Shown in pieces: positions 17,916 through 26,211 of a DNA stretch of 64,000 nucleotides. The DNA comes from Streptomyces sp. TG1A-8 (lineage in GTDB: Bacteria > Actinomycetota > Actinomycetes > Streptomycetales > Streptomycetaceae): positions 3,286,001 through 3,350,000 of the forward strand of contig NZ_JASTLB010000001.1 of assembly GCF_030499535.1 (NCBI RefSeq). Direction: 5' to 3'. A model generated the notes under the pieces. It was not told where the DNA came from and ran no database searches. It saw nothing but the letters and a program-made list of their open reading frames with translations. Both the position numbers and the translations under genes were made by a program. Each line of letters starts with the position of its first letter. Position 1 is the stretch's first letter.

Positions 17916-18194
17916 TCAAGTGGCGCCCGGCCCCTGAAGGAGGGCGGTGGGAGATACCTGCAGGGCTTCTGCGATGGCGACGAGGTCGTCGATATCGCAT
18001 CGCTGCTTGGCGAGTTCGATGCGGGACAGCATCGTGTTGGACATAGGACGGCCCAAAGCGGTGCACCGTGCGGCAAGTTGGCGCTGGCCAAGCCCGCGTT
18101 CCGTGCGAAGAACTTCGATGGTGCGAGCCGCCAGGATTCCTGCGGGCCCTATTTCCAGAGAACGTGCTGCCATGGCTCCAGTTGTAGCGTCCAT
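17916..18194 (-). CDS. Xre-family repressor of the element
   Basis: 92 residues with a Cro/C1 helix-turn-helix: LGQRQLAARC, then MSNTMLSRIELAKQRCDIDD and LVAIAEALQVSP. The ATG at 18,194 is two bases from a perfect operator-like inverted repeat (18,196-18,216), so it very likely controls its own promoter and the divergent replication genes. An ATG seven codons in is an alternative start. It lies 46 bases upstream of xis on the same strand. Confidence 0.85.
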   Translation of the reverse strand: MDATTGAMAARSLEIGPAGILAARTIEVLRTERGLGQRQLAARCTALGRPMSNTMLSRIELAKQRCDIDDLVAIAEALQVSPTALLQGPGAT

Positions 18195-18195
18195 T

Positions 18196-18234
18196 CGCCG
18201 GTTTGGTTAACCGGCGATCGTCGGCTATGTTGCG
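18196..18234. promoter_or_regulatory. Operator and rightward promoter of the replication module; left copy of 26-base repeat
   Basis: CGCCGGTT-N5-AACCGGCG is a perfect inverted repeat (18,196-18,216). It overlaps a rightward promoter: -35 TTGGTT (18,203-18,208), 17-base spacer, -10 TATGTT (18,226-18,231). Bases 18,209-18,234 recur exactly in inverse orientation at 24,270-24,295. A further AACCGGCGA lies at 18,243. It is the likely target of the adjacent Xre protein. The gap to 18,683 holds these sites and no gene. Confidence 0.6.
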
Positions 18235-18409
18235 CCGCGCTCAACCGGCGAGCGAGGCGGTCGGGGTGTTCCGATTCAGCCGGATCCCCGCACACTCCCC
18301 AACGTCAAGACCGTCGTTGACGTGGGGTGTTGTGTTGTATCTTCGCCGCTCGCGGGATGTCAACGGCTTCCCGACGTGATGCTTCTGGCTCGGCACGCGG
18401 GGCAACTAT

Positions 18410-18438
18410 TTGGTCAACCGGCGATCGTGCCCTACCGT
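18410..18438 (+). promoter_or_regulatory. Second promoter with the AACCGGCGATCG operator
   Basis: -35 TTGGTC, a 17-base spacer beginning AACCGGCGATCG, and -10 TACCGT (18,433-18,438). The layout is the same as at 18,203-18,231. It points toward the replication genes at 18,684. Confidence 0.5.
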
Positions 18439-18683
18439 TTTCGCACCGCCCTCGCCGCCTCGATTTCCAGCGGCATTTCTGCCGTGAGAGATTGCGCCGG
18501 ATTGGGCTGGACTTGTGCGCCGGAGGTGTGGCTATGTTGACGCCGCCCCGGAAAGCGCGAGCGGCCATCAACGCTCCCGCGTCAACGGTCGGACATTCCC
18601 CGCCCTTCACGCTCCTCCCGCCCCCGACCGACGGTGAACCGTGGGCCTCCAGCTCACCGGCCACCGAGTGAGGACCGCCCCTC

Positions 18684-19241
18684 TTGGCACGAATCCGCAC
18701 CATCAAGCCCGAAGCCTTCGTCTCCGAGTCCCTGGCCGCCGTCTCCCTGACCGCCGAACGCACCTTCTTCGGCCTGCTCACCCAGGCTGACGACCAGGGC
18801 CGCCACCGTGACCACGCCGCGATCATCGCCGGGCAACTCTGGGTCCTGCGCCCGGAGCACGCGCCCTCCGCCGTCGAGCAGGACCTCGCCCAGCTCGCCG
18901 ACACCGGGCTGTTATGCCGCTACAAGGGCCCGGACGACAAGCGCTACCTGCACATCGTCACCTGGCAGAAGCATCAGAAGATCAACCGCCCCAGCGCGAG
19001 CCGCCTGCCGGGCTGCCCGTGCCACGACACGCCGGCTCGCACCGCGTCCGGCGTCGACACGCCAGCCACGGGGGCTGGCGTCACGGAGCCCGCGCTGCTG
19101 TCTCACGGAGCCCTCCGTGAGGGCCCCGGTCAAGTACGCAACCCTGCGGTGAATCCCTCTCCGAACAGAGAACCTGCAGGTCAGGACGATTTCACAGCGT
19201 CCTCCGTGAGGGAGCAGGGAGGGCTCGGTGAGGGGCAGTGA
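18684..19241 (+). CDS. Replication-associated protein (phage/element initiator type)
   Basis: 185 residues from a TTG start. The N-terminus ARIRTIKPEAFVSESLAAVS, followed by LTQADDQGRHRDHAAIIAGQ, is the hallmark of small winged-helix proteins found at the head of replication modules in actinobacterial phages and integrative elements. The last 80 residues are low-complexity. It overlaps the next gene at GTGA and precedes a DnaC-like loader, which supports a role in origin recognition or helicase loading. The exact biochemistry is unknown. Confidence 0.7.
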   Translation: MARIRTIKPEAFVSESLAAVSLTAERTFFGLLTQADDQGRHRDHAAIIAGQLWVLRPEHAPSAVEQDLAQLADTGLLCRYKGPDDKRYLHIVTWQKHQKINRPSASRLPGCPCHDTPARTASGVDTPATGAGVTEPALLSHGALREGPGQVRNPAVNPSPNREPAGQDDFTASSVREQGGLGEGQ

Positions 19242-19615
19242 CGTCTCACGGTCCGGATCTAGGACCTAGGATCATGGATCTAGGAGATGACCCTTCGGGG
19301 GGCGCGAGCGCCCCCGCACCTCGCACCGTCTCGGCCCATCAGCTCATCGCCGAGTACGCCGCCGCTTGCACACACCGGCCACCCAAGGACGTCCTGGGCC
19401 ATCTGGGCCAGCAGGTGCGCAAGCTGCTCGACGAGGGCATAGCCCTCGATCACATCCGGGCCGGACTCGGACTGCACCGCGCCAAGGGCCTGCACCCCAG
19501 CACGTTGCCGAGCCTCGTGCACGAGGCCATGAACGCGTGCCCCGCCACGCCGGTTGTCCACAGGGCGTGGACAAACCCCGTCGATGCCGAAGCCGCCTAC
19601 GGAGGTGACCTCTGA
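19238..19615 (+). CDS. Hypothetical protein of the replication module
   Basis: 125 residues, GTG start overlapping the previous stop. The conserved-looking part is HQLIAEYAAACTHRPPKDVL, followed by GQQVRKLLDEGIALDHIRAG. This helical segment resembles the C-terminal DNA- or helicase-contact part of DnaD-like replication proteins. It may therefore act with the preceding protein as a split initiator. Its stop overlaps the CTG start of the loader gene. Confidence 0.65.
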   Translation: MTSHGPDLGPRIMDLGDDPSGGASAPAPRTVSAHQLIAEYAAACTHRPPKDVLGHLGQQVRKLLDEGIALDHIRAGLGLHRAKGLHPSTLPSLVHEAMNACPATPVVHRAWTNPVDAEAAYGGDL

Positions 19616-20313
19616 CCGCCACCCTCACCCGTGAGCCCCACCGGGTCGGCCCGCTCGCCGACCGGCTCAACGGCATCCTTGCCAGTCGCGGCATCGACCT
19701 CGCCAGCACGGCCGTCGAGGAAGGGCACGCCGAGCCCGTCACCGCACTGGAACTCGCCGACGCCAGGATCCCCGCCCGCTACCGCCGAGCCCTGGCCGAC
19801 CACCCGAAGGTCGCCGTCTGGGCCGACGAGATCGCCCGCGCCGGGCGTCCTGGCCCCGGCGGGCCCGGGATCGCCGAAGGCCCGTCGCTGCTGATCGCCG
19901 GCCCCACGGGCACAGGTAAGACGTACCAGGCGTACGGCGCCATCCGCACCCTGCTCGCCCGTGGCGTCCGCCTGCGCTGGGAAGCGACCACCACCGCCGA
20001 CTTCCACGCTCGCCTGCGTCCACGCGCCGGCCATGACGCCGAACGTGAACTGCAGACCCTGGCACGCTGCCCGCTGCTGTTCCTGGACGACCTCGGTGCG
20101 GCCAAGACCAGCGAGTGGACCGAGGAGCTCACCTACCGGCTCATCAATCACCGGTACGAGCACATGCTCCCCACCCTCATCACCACCAACCTCCCGACGG
20201 AGCAGCTACGCATCGCCCTCGGTGACCGCGTCGCCTCCCGCCTCGCCGAAATGACCGAGCGCGTCATCCTCAAAGGCCCCAACCGACGACGCCGCACCGC
20301 GCCCTCCGCCTGA
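19612..20313 (+). CDS. DnaC/IstB-like helicase-loader ATPase (CTG start)
   Basis: 233 residues. The frame begins LTATLTREPHRVGPLADRL and has no ATG, GTG or TTG near its start. A perfect GGAGGTGA (19,601-19,608) lies six bases before CTG at 19,612, which itself overlaps the previous TGA. Walker A GPTGTGKT is near residue 100, Walker B LLFLDDLG near 155, and the arginine-finger region LITTNLP with SRLAEM follows, all as in DnaC-type loaders. It probably loads the host replicative helicase when the element replicates. The sequence is intact from start to stop. Confidence 0.85.
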   Translation: MTATLTREPHRVGPLADRLNGILASRGIDLASTAVEEGHAEPVTALELADARIPARYRRALADHPKVAVWADEIARAGRPGPGGPGIAEGPSLLIAGPTGTGKTYQAYGAIRTLLARGVRLRWEATTTADFHARLRPRAGHDAERELQTLARCPLLFLDDLGAAKTSEWTEELTYRLINHRYEHMLPTLITTNLPTEQLRIALGDRVASRLAEMTERVILKGPNRRRRTAPSA

Positions 20314-20434
20314 CCGGCCTCCCCACCTGCCTCGCCGCGCCGCGCGCGCTCACGCCTGGCCTGCGCCGGCCCGCGCGGCAGGACCGCTCAACGCTCCGCC
20401 GTGATCGTCCGGCCCTCCCCGGTTCCTCTACACC

Positions 20435-21814
20435 TTGGAGACCCTCCTGCCTTCTCTGACCCTCGTTTCCCTGGCCACCCGGAACAGCGGCACGCCGCTC
20501 CGCCCGGACTGGGTCACCTCCCCGGTGACAACCCTGACGCTCCTCATCTCTCTCGTGCTGCTGGGCCTGCTCGCCGGATGGCTGATTCGCCAGCAGCGCC
20601 GCCGGTCGCCCGGCAGCAAACGCTGGCGCGGGACCGTCGCGGTGCCCGTCGCGGCCATGGCCGCGCTCGGCTGCACCGCCTACAGCGCGGACACCAGCTG
20701 GCGGTTCGCCGCCGACTACCTCGACATGGACGGCACCGCCGAGCGCGTCGCGATGTTCGCCGCCGCCGAGCTGGCCCTGTTCGCCACCGCCCTGATGGCG
20801 CGGCAGAACCTGAACGGCCCGAAGCGGGCTCCCGGCCTGCCCGGCACACTCACCTGGGTCATCACCGCCGTCCAGGTTCTGCCCGCCTACGCCGAGTCCG
20901 GGCTCGTCGGCGGCACCGTGCGAGCCTTCGTCGGCCCCGTCATGGCCGCGATGCTGTGGCACCTGGCCATGGGCATCGAGCTGCGCCACCGCGCCCCTGA
21001 CGCCGCCTCGCGCGGCCTGGCCGCCGTCCTCGTCCGCCAGGCCCGCGAGCGCCTGCTCGCCCGCCTCGGCATCGCCGACCAGGACGCCGATGCCACCCGC
21101 CTCATCCGCGAGCGCGCGCTGAGCGAAGCCGTCGCCCTGATCCTGCGCGCCGAGTCGATGACCGACCGACAGCGCGGCAAGCGACGGCAACGACGCCTGA
21201 CAGAGCGACTGCACCAGGCGCTGGAGCGGGCCGGCGTCGACGGAGATCCGCTCCAGGACGAGCTGCTGCTGCGCAAGCTCGCCACCCGCAAGCAGGCCCT
21301 CGGCCTCGCCTTCATCACACTGCCGCCGCGCTGGCACATCCCGGCCTCGTCCCCTGCCCCTGAATCCGGGCACAACCGCCCGCGCGCCGCCCGCCCGGAA
21401 GCACTGCCGCGGGCAGAGGACGCTGCCCGACCACACCCATCAGACCCGGGGGACGACGAGGTGCCTCCGGCTGCCCGCTCGCAGCCTGCCCGCCCGGTGC
21501 CCGGGCTGCCCGCACGGGCAGAGACGCAGGACAGCCGACCGCGCACGGGCAACAACTCGGGCAGCGTGTCGGGCAAGCGCGAACGGAAGGGGGCTGCCCG
21601 GAAGAAGCGCGACGCCGGCAAAGCCCGTGCCTCCGACGAGGTCATCCTCAAGCACGCTCGCCGCATGTACGAGGAGACCGGCAGCGTCGGCCGCGACCGG
21701 GTCGAGGACGCCCTGCGCGCCGCCGGCTACACCGTCTCCAGCGACGGCGTCGGACGAGTCGTCCGCGAGTTCAAGGCCCAGCTCAAGGCCGCAGCCGGCG
21801 ATCCACTCCGCTGA
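20435..21814 (+). CDS. DUF2637-like membrane protein with C-terminal HTH
   Basis: 459 residues. Three to four hydrophobic helices (LTLLISLVLLGLLAGWLI, VAVPVAAMAALGCTAYSA, MFAAAELALFATALMA, VGPVMAAMLWHLAMG) are followed by a charged region, a long Pro/Arg-rich linker (about 290-385), and a C-terminal helix-turn-helix (VILKHARRMYEETGSVGRDR, then VEDALRAAGYTVSSDGVGRV). DUF2637 proteins are common in Streptomyces plasmids and integrative elements between replication and transfer genes. The TTG start has no clear ribosome site, so the N-terminus is uncertain. A role in transfer or membrane anchoring is only inferred. Confidence 0.7.
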   Translation: METLLPSLTLVSLATRNSGTPLRPDWVTSPVTTLTLLISLVLLGLLAGWLIRQQRRRSPGSKRWRGTVAVPVAAMAALGCTAYSADTSWRFAADYLDMDGTAERVAMFAAAELALFATALMARQNLNGPKRAPGLPGTLTWVITAVQVLPAYAESGLVGGTVRAFVGPVMAAMLWHLAMGIELRHRAPDAASRGLAAVLVRQARERLLARLGIADQDADATRLIRERALSEAVALILRAESMTDRQRGKRRQRRLTERLHQALERAGVDGDPLQDELLLRKLATRKQALGLAFITLPPRWHIPASSPAPESGHNRPRAARPEALPRAEDAARPHPSDPGDDEVPPAARSQPARPVPGLPARAETQDSRPRTGNNSGSVSGKRERKGAARKKRDAGKARASDEVILKHARRMYEETGSVGRDRVEDALRAAGYTVSSDGVGRVVREFKAQLKAAAGDPLR

Positions 21815-21944
21815 TCCCCGCAGCACCAGCACTTCCGACCAGACCCCGACCCGAAGGGCCCCATGCACGCCCCGCACCACGAAGACCCCATGCCCCACGA
21901 GGAATCCCTGCTGATCACCCCTGCCCCATCAGGAGCAAGTTGGT

Positions 21945-21981
21945 GCAGGAGCATTGCTCCCGTCGGGAGCAATGCTCCTGC
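21945..21981. promoter_or_regulatory. 37-base palindrome upstream of mobC-mobA, candidate oriT
   Basis: Two 18-base arms (outer GCAGGAGC, inner GCTCCCG) pair perfectly around one central T. A related half-site AGGAGCAAG lies 14 bases to the left and GCAGGAGCGG 21 bases to the right of the palindrome. It sits just before the relaxosome genes, where origins of transfer usually lie. The nick site cannot be located by eye. Confidence 0.5.
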
Positions 21982-22132
21982 CTCTCCCGCCCCGGGAGTG
22001 GCAGGAGCGGATCGGCACCGGGGGACGCCGATCGTTGAGGATGCGACCGAGGGCGGATCGCATCCTGAGAGGGAGGAACCGCGCACGTGCCACAGCACCG
22101 ACTGCGCTCACGCCTCTTCGTCGAAGCCCCGT

Positions 22133-22525
22133 GTGCAGCAGCGTGAGCGTCTGCGCGACAAGAAGAAACGCGTGCGCCAGCCCAGCTGCCGCATGAACCA
22201 CGACGAGTACCAACTCCTCGTCCGAGCAGCCGCCGAGTGCCATATGAGGGTCGCCGGGTTCCTTGCCCGCGCGGCTCTCAACGCTGCCCGCGACCTCAAC
22301 CGCACCGCCACGAACATCGCGGGTGAGAACGAGATGCTGCAGGAGCTGTTCGCGCTGCGGCGGCACCTCGGGCAGATCGGCAACAACCTCAACCAGGTGG
22401 CCAAAGCGCTGAACTCCGGAGCCGACGCCCCGCAGGCCGCAGCCGCCCTCGCCGCCGTCCAGCGCGCCGCCAAGCGGGTCGACGCCTTCACCCAGCAGCA
22501 CCTGGACCACAGGACGGCTGCGTGA
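22133..22525 (+). CDS. MobC-like relaxosome protein
   Basis: About 130 residues. The core VRQPSCRMNHDEYQLLVRAA, with HMRVAGFLARAALNAARDLN and LRRHLGQIGNNLNQVAKALN, is the MobC/ribbon-helix-helix relaxosome pattern ending in the LGQIGNNLNQ signature. The start is uncertain. The frame is open from 21,863, but that would include the palindrome, so I use GTG at 22,133. Its TGA overlaps the relaxase GTG (GTGA). It is expected to bind oriT and help the relaxase open the strand. Confidence 0.75.
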   Translation: MQQRERLRDKKKRVRQPSCRMNHDEYQLLVRAAAECHMRVAGFLARAALNAARDLNRTATNIAGENEMLQELFALRRHLGQIGNNLNQVAKALNSGADAPQAAAALAAVQRAAKRVDAFTQQHLDHRTAA

Positions 22526-24258
22526 TCCCGCGCGTCCACACTAGGGGCACGCGCACCATCGGCCTGCTCCACTACCTGTACGGGCCCGGCACGCACGAGG
22601 AGCACATCGACCCGCACCTGGTGGCCGCATGGGACGGCCTTGCCCCCGACCCCGGCCGAAACCCCGACGCCACGTACGGCGATCTCCAGCGGCTGCTCGA
22701 CCAGCCGGTCATGGCCCTGCCCGAGAGCCGGCGGCCCGCCGAGCACGTGTGGCACCTGTCGGTACGCGCCGCCCCCGAGGACCCGATCCTGTCGGACGAG
22801 CAGTGGGGCGAGATAGCCCGCAGGATGGTCGCCGCCACCGGTATCGCCCCCGCCGGCGACGACGCCGCGTGCCGCTGGGCGGCCGTCCGGCACGCCGACG
22901 ACCACATCCACGTCATCGCCACCATCGTCCGCGAAGACGGCCGCCAGGCCCGCCTGCGCCAGGACGGCAGACGCTCCCAGGCCGAAGCCCGCAAGATCGA
23001 GATCGACTACGGGCTGCGCCGCCTCCACACCGGCGACGGCACCGCCGCCCAGCGGCCCACCAGCGCCGAACGACATAAAGCCCAACGGGAAGGCCGCGAG
23101 CGCACCGCGCGGGAGGAACTGCGAGAGACCGTGCGCCGCGCCGTCGCTGGCACCGCCTCCACGGAGGAGTTCTTCGACCGCCTGGCCGCCGCCGGTCTGT
23201 TGATCCGCAAGCGCATCGCGCCCTCCGGTGACCTGCTCGGCTACAAGGTCGCGCTGCCCAATGACCGCAACGGTGAGAAGGAACCGGTGTTCTACGCGGG
23301 CTCCACGCTCGCGCCCGATCTGTCCCTGCCCCGCATCCGCGAACGCTGGGCGCTTCCCGCGGAGGCCGCTTCAGCGGACGGCTCAGGGCCGGAGCAGCCT
23401 GCCCTGCCGGACGTGACCGGCCCCGCGTTCGCGCGACGGCGGGCCTCCGCCGCCACCTGGCAGGCGCTGCTGATCATCGACCACGGCGACGACGGCACGG
23501 CAGCTGCCCAGATCACCGCGGCGGGCGAGATCCTGGACGCGCTCGCCAAGACCTCCGCCGCCCACACCCGCGCTGAACTCCGCGAGGCAGCCTTCGCGTT
23601 CGAGCGGGCCAGCCGTTCCCACGTGAGAGCCGCACGTGGGCATGACCGGGCCCTGCGGCAGGTCGCCCGCGATCTCGTCCACAGCGGGCCAGCCCTCGGC
23701 CGAGGGGAAGATGGCGCCACCACCGCCATGCTCATCGACATGGCGTTCTTCCTCGCCATGGCCGCGGCGAACTGGCACGCGAAGAAGCACCACGGCCAGC
23801 AGGCCGCAGCCGCCCGGCAAGCCGCCGAACATCTGCGCGCCGCCTACCAGGCCGCCGCAGGTGAATCCATGGCCGCCCTCGCACAGCGAGGCCGCGGTAT
23901 GGCCCCGCGTGTTCGGCAACGGCAAGCCGACCTTCTCCACCAGGTGCTGCCGGAGCTGGCCGAACGCATCCGGGCAGAGGACGGCTGGCCTGCCCTGGCC
24001 GCCACACTCGACGACGCTCGCAGAGCCGGCCACGACCCGGCAGCTCTGCTGGCTGACGCTGCCCGGCGGCGCGAGGTCGACACCGCGACCTCCATCAGCG
24101 ACGTCCTCGTCTGGCGCCTGCGCCGCAGCGCCCACCTGCCCGCCCTGCCCGAAAGCTCCCACGAGACGCCCGCCCGAGACAGTCGGCACCAGGCGACTTC
24201 GGCGCCCAACCCGCCGCTGACGCAGGGCGTCGGGAACCATTTCAGCCGCCGACGCTGA
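22522..24258 (+). CDS. MobA-type relaxase
   Basis: 578 residues. The N-terminal relaxase domain shows LHYLYGPGTHEEHIDPHLVA, HVWHLSVRA and the three-histidine metal site RHADDHIHV (near 123-131). The tyrosine nucleophile cannot be fixed without alignment; the Tyr pair in LHYLY near the N-terminus is a candidate. Residues 200-270 hold a MobA-like second block, and the rest is helical with coiled segments. It would nick one strand at oriT and pilot it into a recipient. No coupling protein or TraB/FtsK translocase is present nearby, so transfer would need a helper. Confidence 0.85.
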   Translation: MIPRVHTRGTRTIGLLHYLYGPGTHEEHIDPHLVAAWDGLAPDPGRNPDATYGDLQRLLDQPVMALPESRRPAEHVWHLSVRAAPEDPILSDEQWGEIARRMVAATGIAPAGDDAACRWAAVRHADDHIHVIATIVREDGRQARLRQDGRRSQAEARKIEIDYGLRRLHTGDGTAAQRPTSAERHKAQREGRERTAREELRETVRRAVAGTASTEEFFDRLAAAGLLIRKRIAPSGDLLGYKVALPNDRNGEKEPVFYAGSTLAPDLSLPRIRERWALPAEAASADGSGPEQPALPDVTGPAFARRRASAATWQALLIIDHGDDGTAAAQITAAGEILDALAKTSAAHTRAELREAAFAFERASRSHVRAARGHDRALRQVARDLVHSGPALGRGEDGATTAMLIDMAFFLAMAAANWHAKKHHGQQAAAARQAAEHLRAAYQAAAGESMAALAQRGRGMAPRVRQRQADLLHQVLPELAERIRAEDGWPALAATLDDARRAGHDPAALLADAARRREVDTATSISDVLVWRLRRSAHLPALPESSHETPARDSRHQATSAPNPPLTQGVGNHFSRRR

Positions 24259-24269
24259 CCGGAAAGCGA

Positions 24270-24308
24270 CGCAACATAGCCGACGATCGCCGGTTGGGCA
24301 AAACGGCG
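24270..24308. repeat. Right inverted copy of the 26-base repeat, with operator
   Basis: Bases 24,270-24,295 are the exact inverse complement of 18,209-18,234, so the replication-mobilisation block is bracketed by inverted copies. The same place contains CGCCGGTT-N5-AAACGGCG (24,288-24,308), one base different from the Xre operator. On the minus strand the copy keeps the 17-base spacing to TATGTT, so it could drive a transcript into the relaxase 3' end. Confidence 0.6.
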
Positions 24309-24361
24309 ATCCTCCGGACCAATGATGCCTCCACCCACCCACTCCCATGAGGAGCACCCGT

Positions 24362-24650
24362 ATGCCCAAGACCTAAGCCCGACCGGAGATCGTCGTCCTG
24401 CTCTGCGACACGGACGTCGAGCGCCAGCGTGAGACCAGCAAGCGGTACCACCTCGACGGACGCCCGTTCAGCAAGGACGAGCTGAGCCTTCCTCCGCAGG
24501 GCTACTCGCGCCGAGTTCGAAGAGATTGAGATACAGCTCAAGCGATACCGGGACTACCTGCCGAACGAAGCACCAGGCGTGGAGGCGGACCGTTCTCAAC
24601 AACCTCAGACCGTAACGCACGAGGACGCCGACCAGGGCACAGCAGCATGA
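24362..24650 (+). pseudogene. Broken small gene of the element
   Basis: Preceded by GAGGAG and starting ATGCCCAAGACC, it meets TAA at codon five. The frame then continues with clear protein sequence (PEIVVLLCDTDVERQRETSK, then RYHLDGRPFSKDEL). Removing one base near 24,490 carries it into EFEEIEIQLKRYRDYLPNEA and a natural TGA at 24,648. One nonsense change (CAA to TAA would suffice) and one inserted base account for the damage. The function is unknown; it looks like a small accessory protein following the relaxase. Confidence 0.6.
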
Positions 24651-24685
24651 AGCCGGGCTTCCCCAAGGGGAGGCCCGGCTTCATG
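24646..24685. terminator. Bidirectional hairpin terminator
   Basis: CATGAAGCCGGGC pairs perfectly with GCCCGGCTTCATG around a 14-base loop that can itself fold. It lies between the broken gene and the convergent DUF317 gene. Confidence 0.8.
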
Positions 24686-24698
24686 CGTTGGACGGCCC

Positions 24699-25619
24699 TC
24701 AGCCGGCCGGAGCGCGCAGGAGTCGGTCGCGTGTGCTCTCCGGCACCACCCGACGCAGCACCGGCGCGCTGGAACTGAGGCAGTCGGCGAACGCGGCGAC
24801 GAGGTCGTGCGGCACGCTGGCGCCGAACGACGCGGCCCACAGGTAGCCCGCGCCGAACACCGGTTCGGCCCACGCCTGCCACCCGACCAGGACCGCATCG
24901 TCCGCCTCAGCCACCAGCGCGAGTGGGTCGCCATCCTGGATGAGGGGCGGCACCTCGCCGAGGCGGATGTGGGAGGCGAACGTCGGATCCACCGCGCCCG
25001 AGCCGGGCTGGTCGACGTCACGCAGCCACCCGTGCGCCGTAACCGCGTCGAGGACCAGCTCGGGGCCACCGAGCGGCAAGGCGGGCTGATCGCGGGCGTC
25101 GAGCGCGGCAAGGAAGCCGGCGAGGATCTCCCCCGGGACATCGGGGGTGAAGTAGGCCGACCACTGGGCGAGCGGGCTGCTCGGGTCCGTACGGGCGGAG
25201 ATCTGCCAGGCCATCGGTAGGTTCCCCAGGTGGAACGGCTCGTCCGGCAGGACCCACTGCGCCCACCGCAGGGAGTCGGGGCTGATGTGCAGGACGGTGC
25301 TGCGCAGGACCTGACGGTCCTCCGGCTCCTGGCGCCCGCGGACGAGCGTCAGGCTCGTCCACCCCAGGCCGGCGAGCGTGTCAGCGACGGCGTCGTAGAG
25401 GCGTCCGTCGTCGCCGGCCAGGTGCCGGGGACCGACCCAGTACGCGGAGGGGACGCAGGCCGGAGCGGGTGGATCGATCGGGACATCGGGATGCAGGTGC
25501 GCCTCCAAGGGGCTGGGGGCTGATGCCGCCAGCGTTGCGTAGAACTGGATGGATGTGCCGTGCTGGGCCTTCCGGCGGCCTCGGGTGACAGATGCCGGGC
25601 TCCCCCGTCTCACCCTCAC
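24699..25619 (-). CDS. DUF317 protein (two repeats)
   Basis: About 306 residues with two copies of the DUF317 unit. The first is around SAYWVGPRHLAGDDGRLYDA and QWSAYFTPDVPGEILAGFLA; the second is around LVGWQAWAEPVFGAGYLW and VPHDLVAAFADCL. DUF317 proteins are frequent on Streptomyces plasmids and integrative elements and have no known function. The start is uncertain because the first 45 residues are low-complexity. The second DUF317 gene lies 51 bases upstream on the same strand. Confidence 0.75.
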   Translation of the reverse strand: MRVRRGSPASVTRGRRKAQHGTSIQFYATLAASAPSPLEAHLHPDVPIDPPAPACVPSAYWVGPRHLAGDDGRLYDAVADTLAGLGWTSLTLVRGRQEPEDRQVLRSTVLHISPDSLRWAQWVLPDEPFHLGNLPMAWQISARTDPSSPLAQWSAYFTPDVPGEILAGFLAALDARDQPALPLGGPELVLDAVTAHGWLRDVDQPGSGAVDPTFASHIRLGEVPPLIQDGDPLALVAEADDAVLVGWQAWAEPVFGAGYLWAASFGASVPHDLVAAFADCLSSSAPVLRRVVPESTRDRLLRAPAG

Positions 25620-25670
25620 CAGGCAGACGTCAGGTCCCCCAGGGGCGCCGACTCGTCGAGCCTCTGGGTG

Positions 25671-26024
25671 TCACACGCGCTGGGAGGTCTCCAGCACGCA
25701 CGCGACTGCGGCAGCGACGACATCGGCCGGCGTCTCGGTGTCGAAGGACATCTGGTAGCCGCGCACCTTGGCCGTACCGGTGACGGCGATCTTCCACCCC
25801 TCGCCGTCGGTACCAGGGCGGCCGGACGGAAACCATCCGAGATAGAAGGATCCATCCTTCGAGTTGACGTGTACCTCCGCGCGGTCGTCGACGACCAGGT
25901 GGAAGTCGTCGGCGAAGAACTGATCCATCACGAGAGTGGCCTGGCCCGGTCCGAGCAGCCACTCACGCAGCCGCAGGGCCTCGACGCTGGTGGAGAATCC
26001 GGCGTCCTGGGGGGCCGCAGTCAC
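25671..26024 (-). CDS. DUF317 protein (single unit)
   Basis: 117 residues from GTG at 26,024, nine bases after GAGGTG. A TTG two codons upstream is possible. The DUF317 core is VDDRAEVHVNSKDGSFYLGW, then GWKIAVTGTAKVRGYQMSF, ending in a helix. It is probably co-transcribed with the larger DUF317 gene and marks plasmid-like accessory DNA. Confidence 0.7.
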   Translation of the reverse strand: MTAAPQDAGFSTSVEALRLREWLLGPGQATLVMDQFFADDFHLVVDDRAEVHVNSKDGSFYLGWFPSGRPGTDGEGWKIAVTGTAKVRGYQMSFDTETPADVVAAAVACVLETSQRV

Positions 26025-26211
26025 GAGCAATCACCTCTTTGACCTGGTGTTTTGCGAGAAGGTCGTCCAGGTTCACATGCCCTTGCGGCGTTGACCAGTC
26101 ACTCGTGGATCTTTGCCGTCTGCCCCCGACGAACTGAGATGCAGAGCGCGAGCGCTGTCCAGCTGCGGAAAACGGCGTGCGCCCGGTGTGGGCGGTGCTG
26201 ATAGTTGCCCC

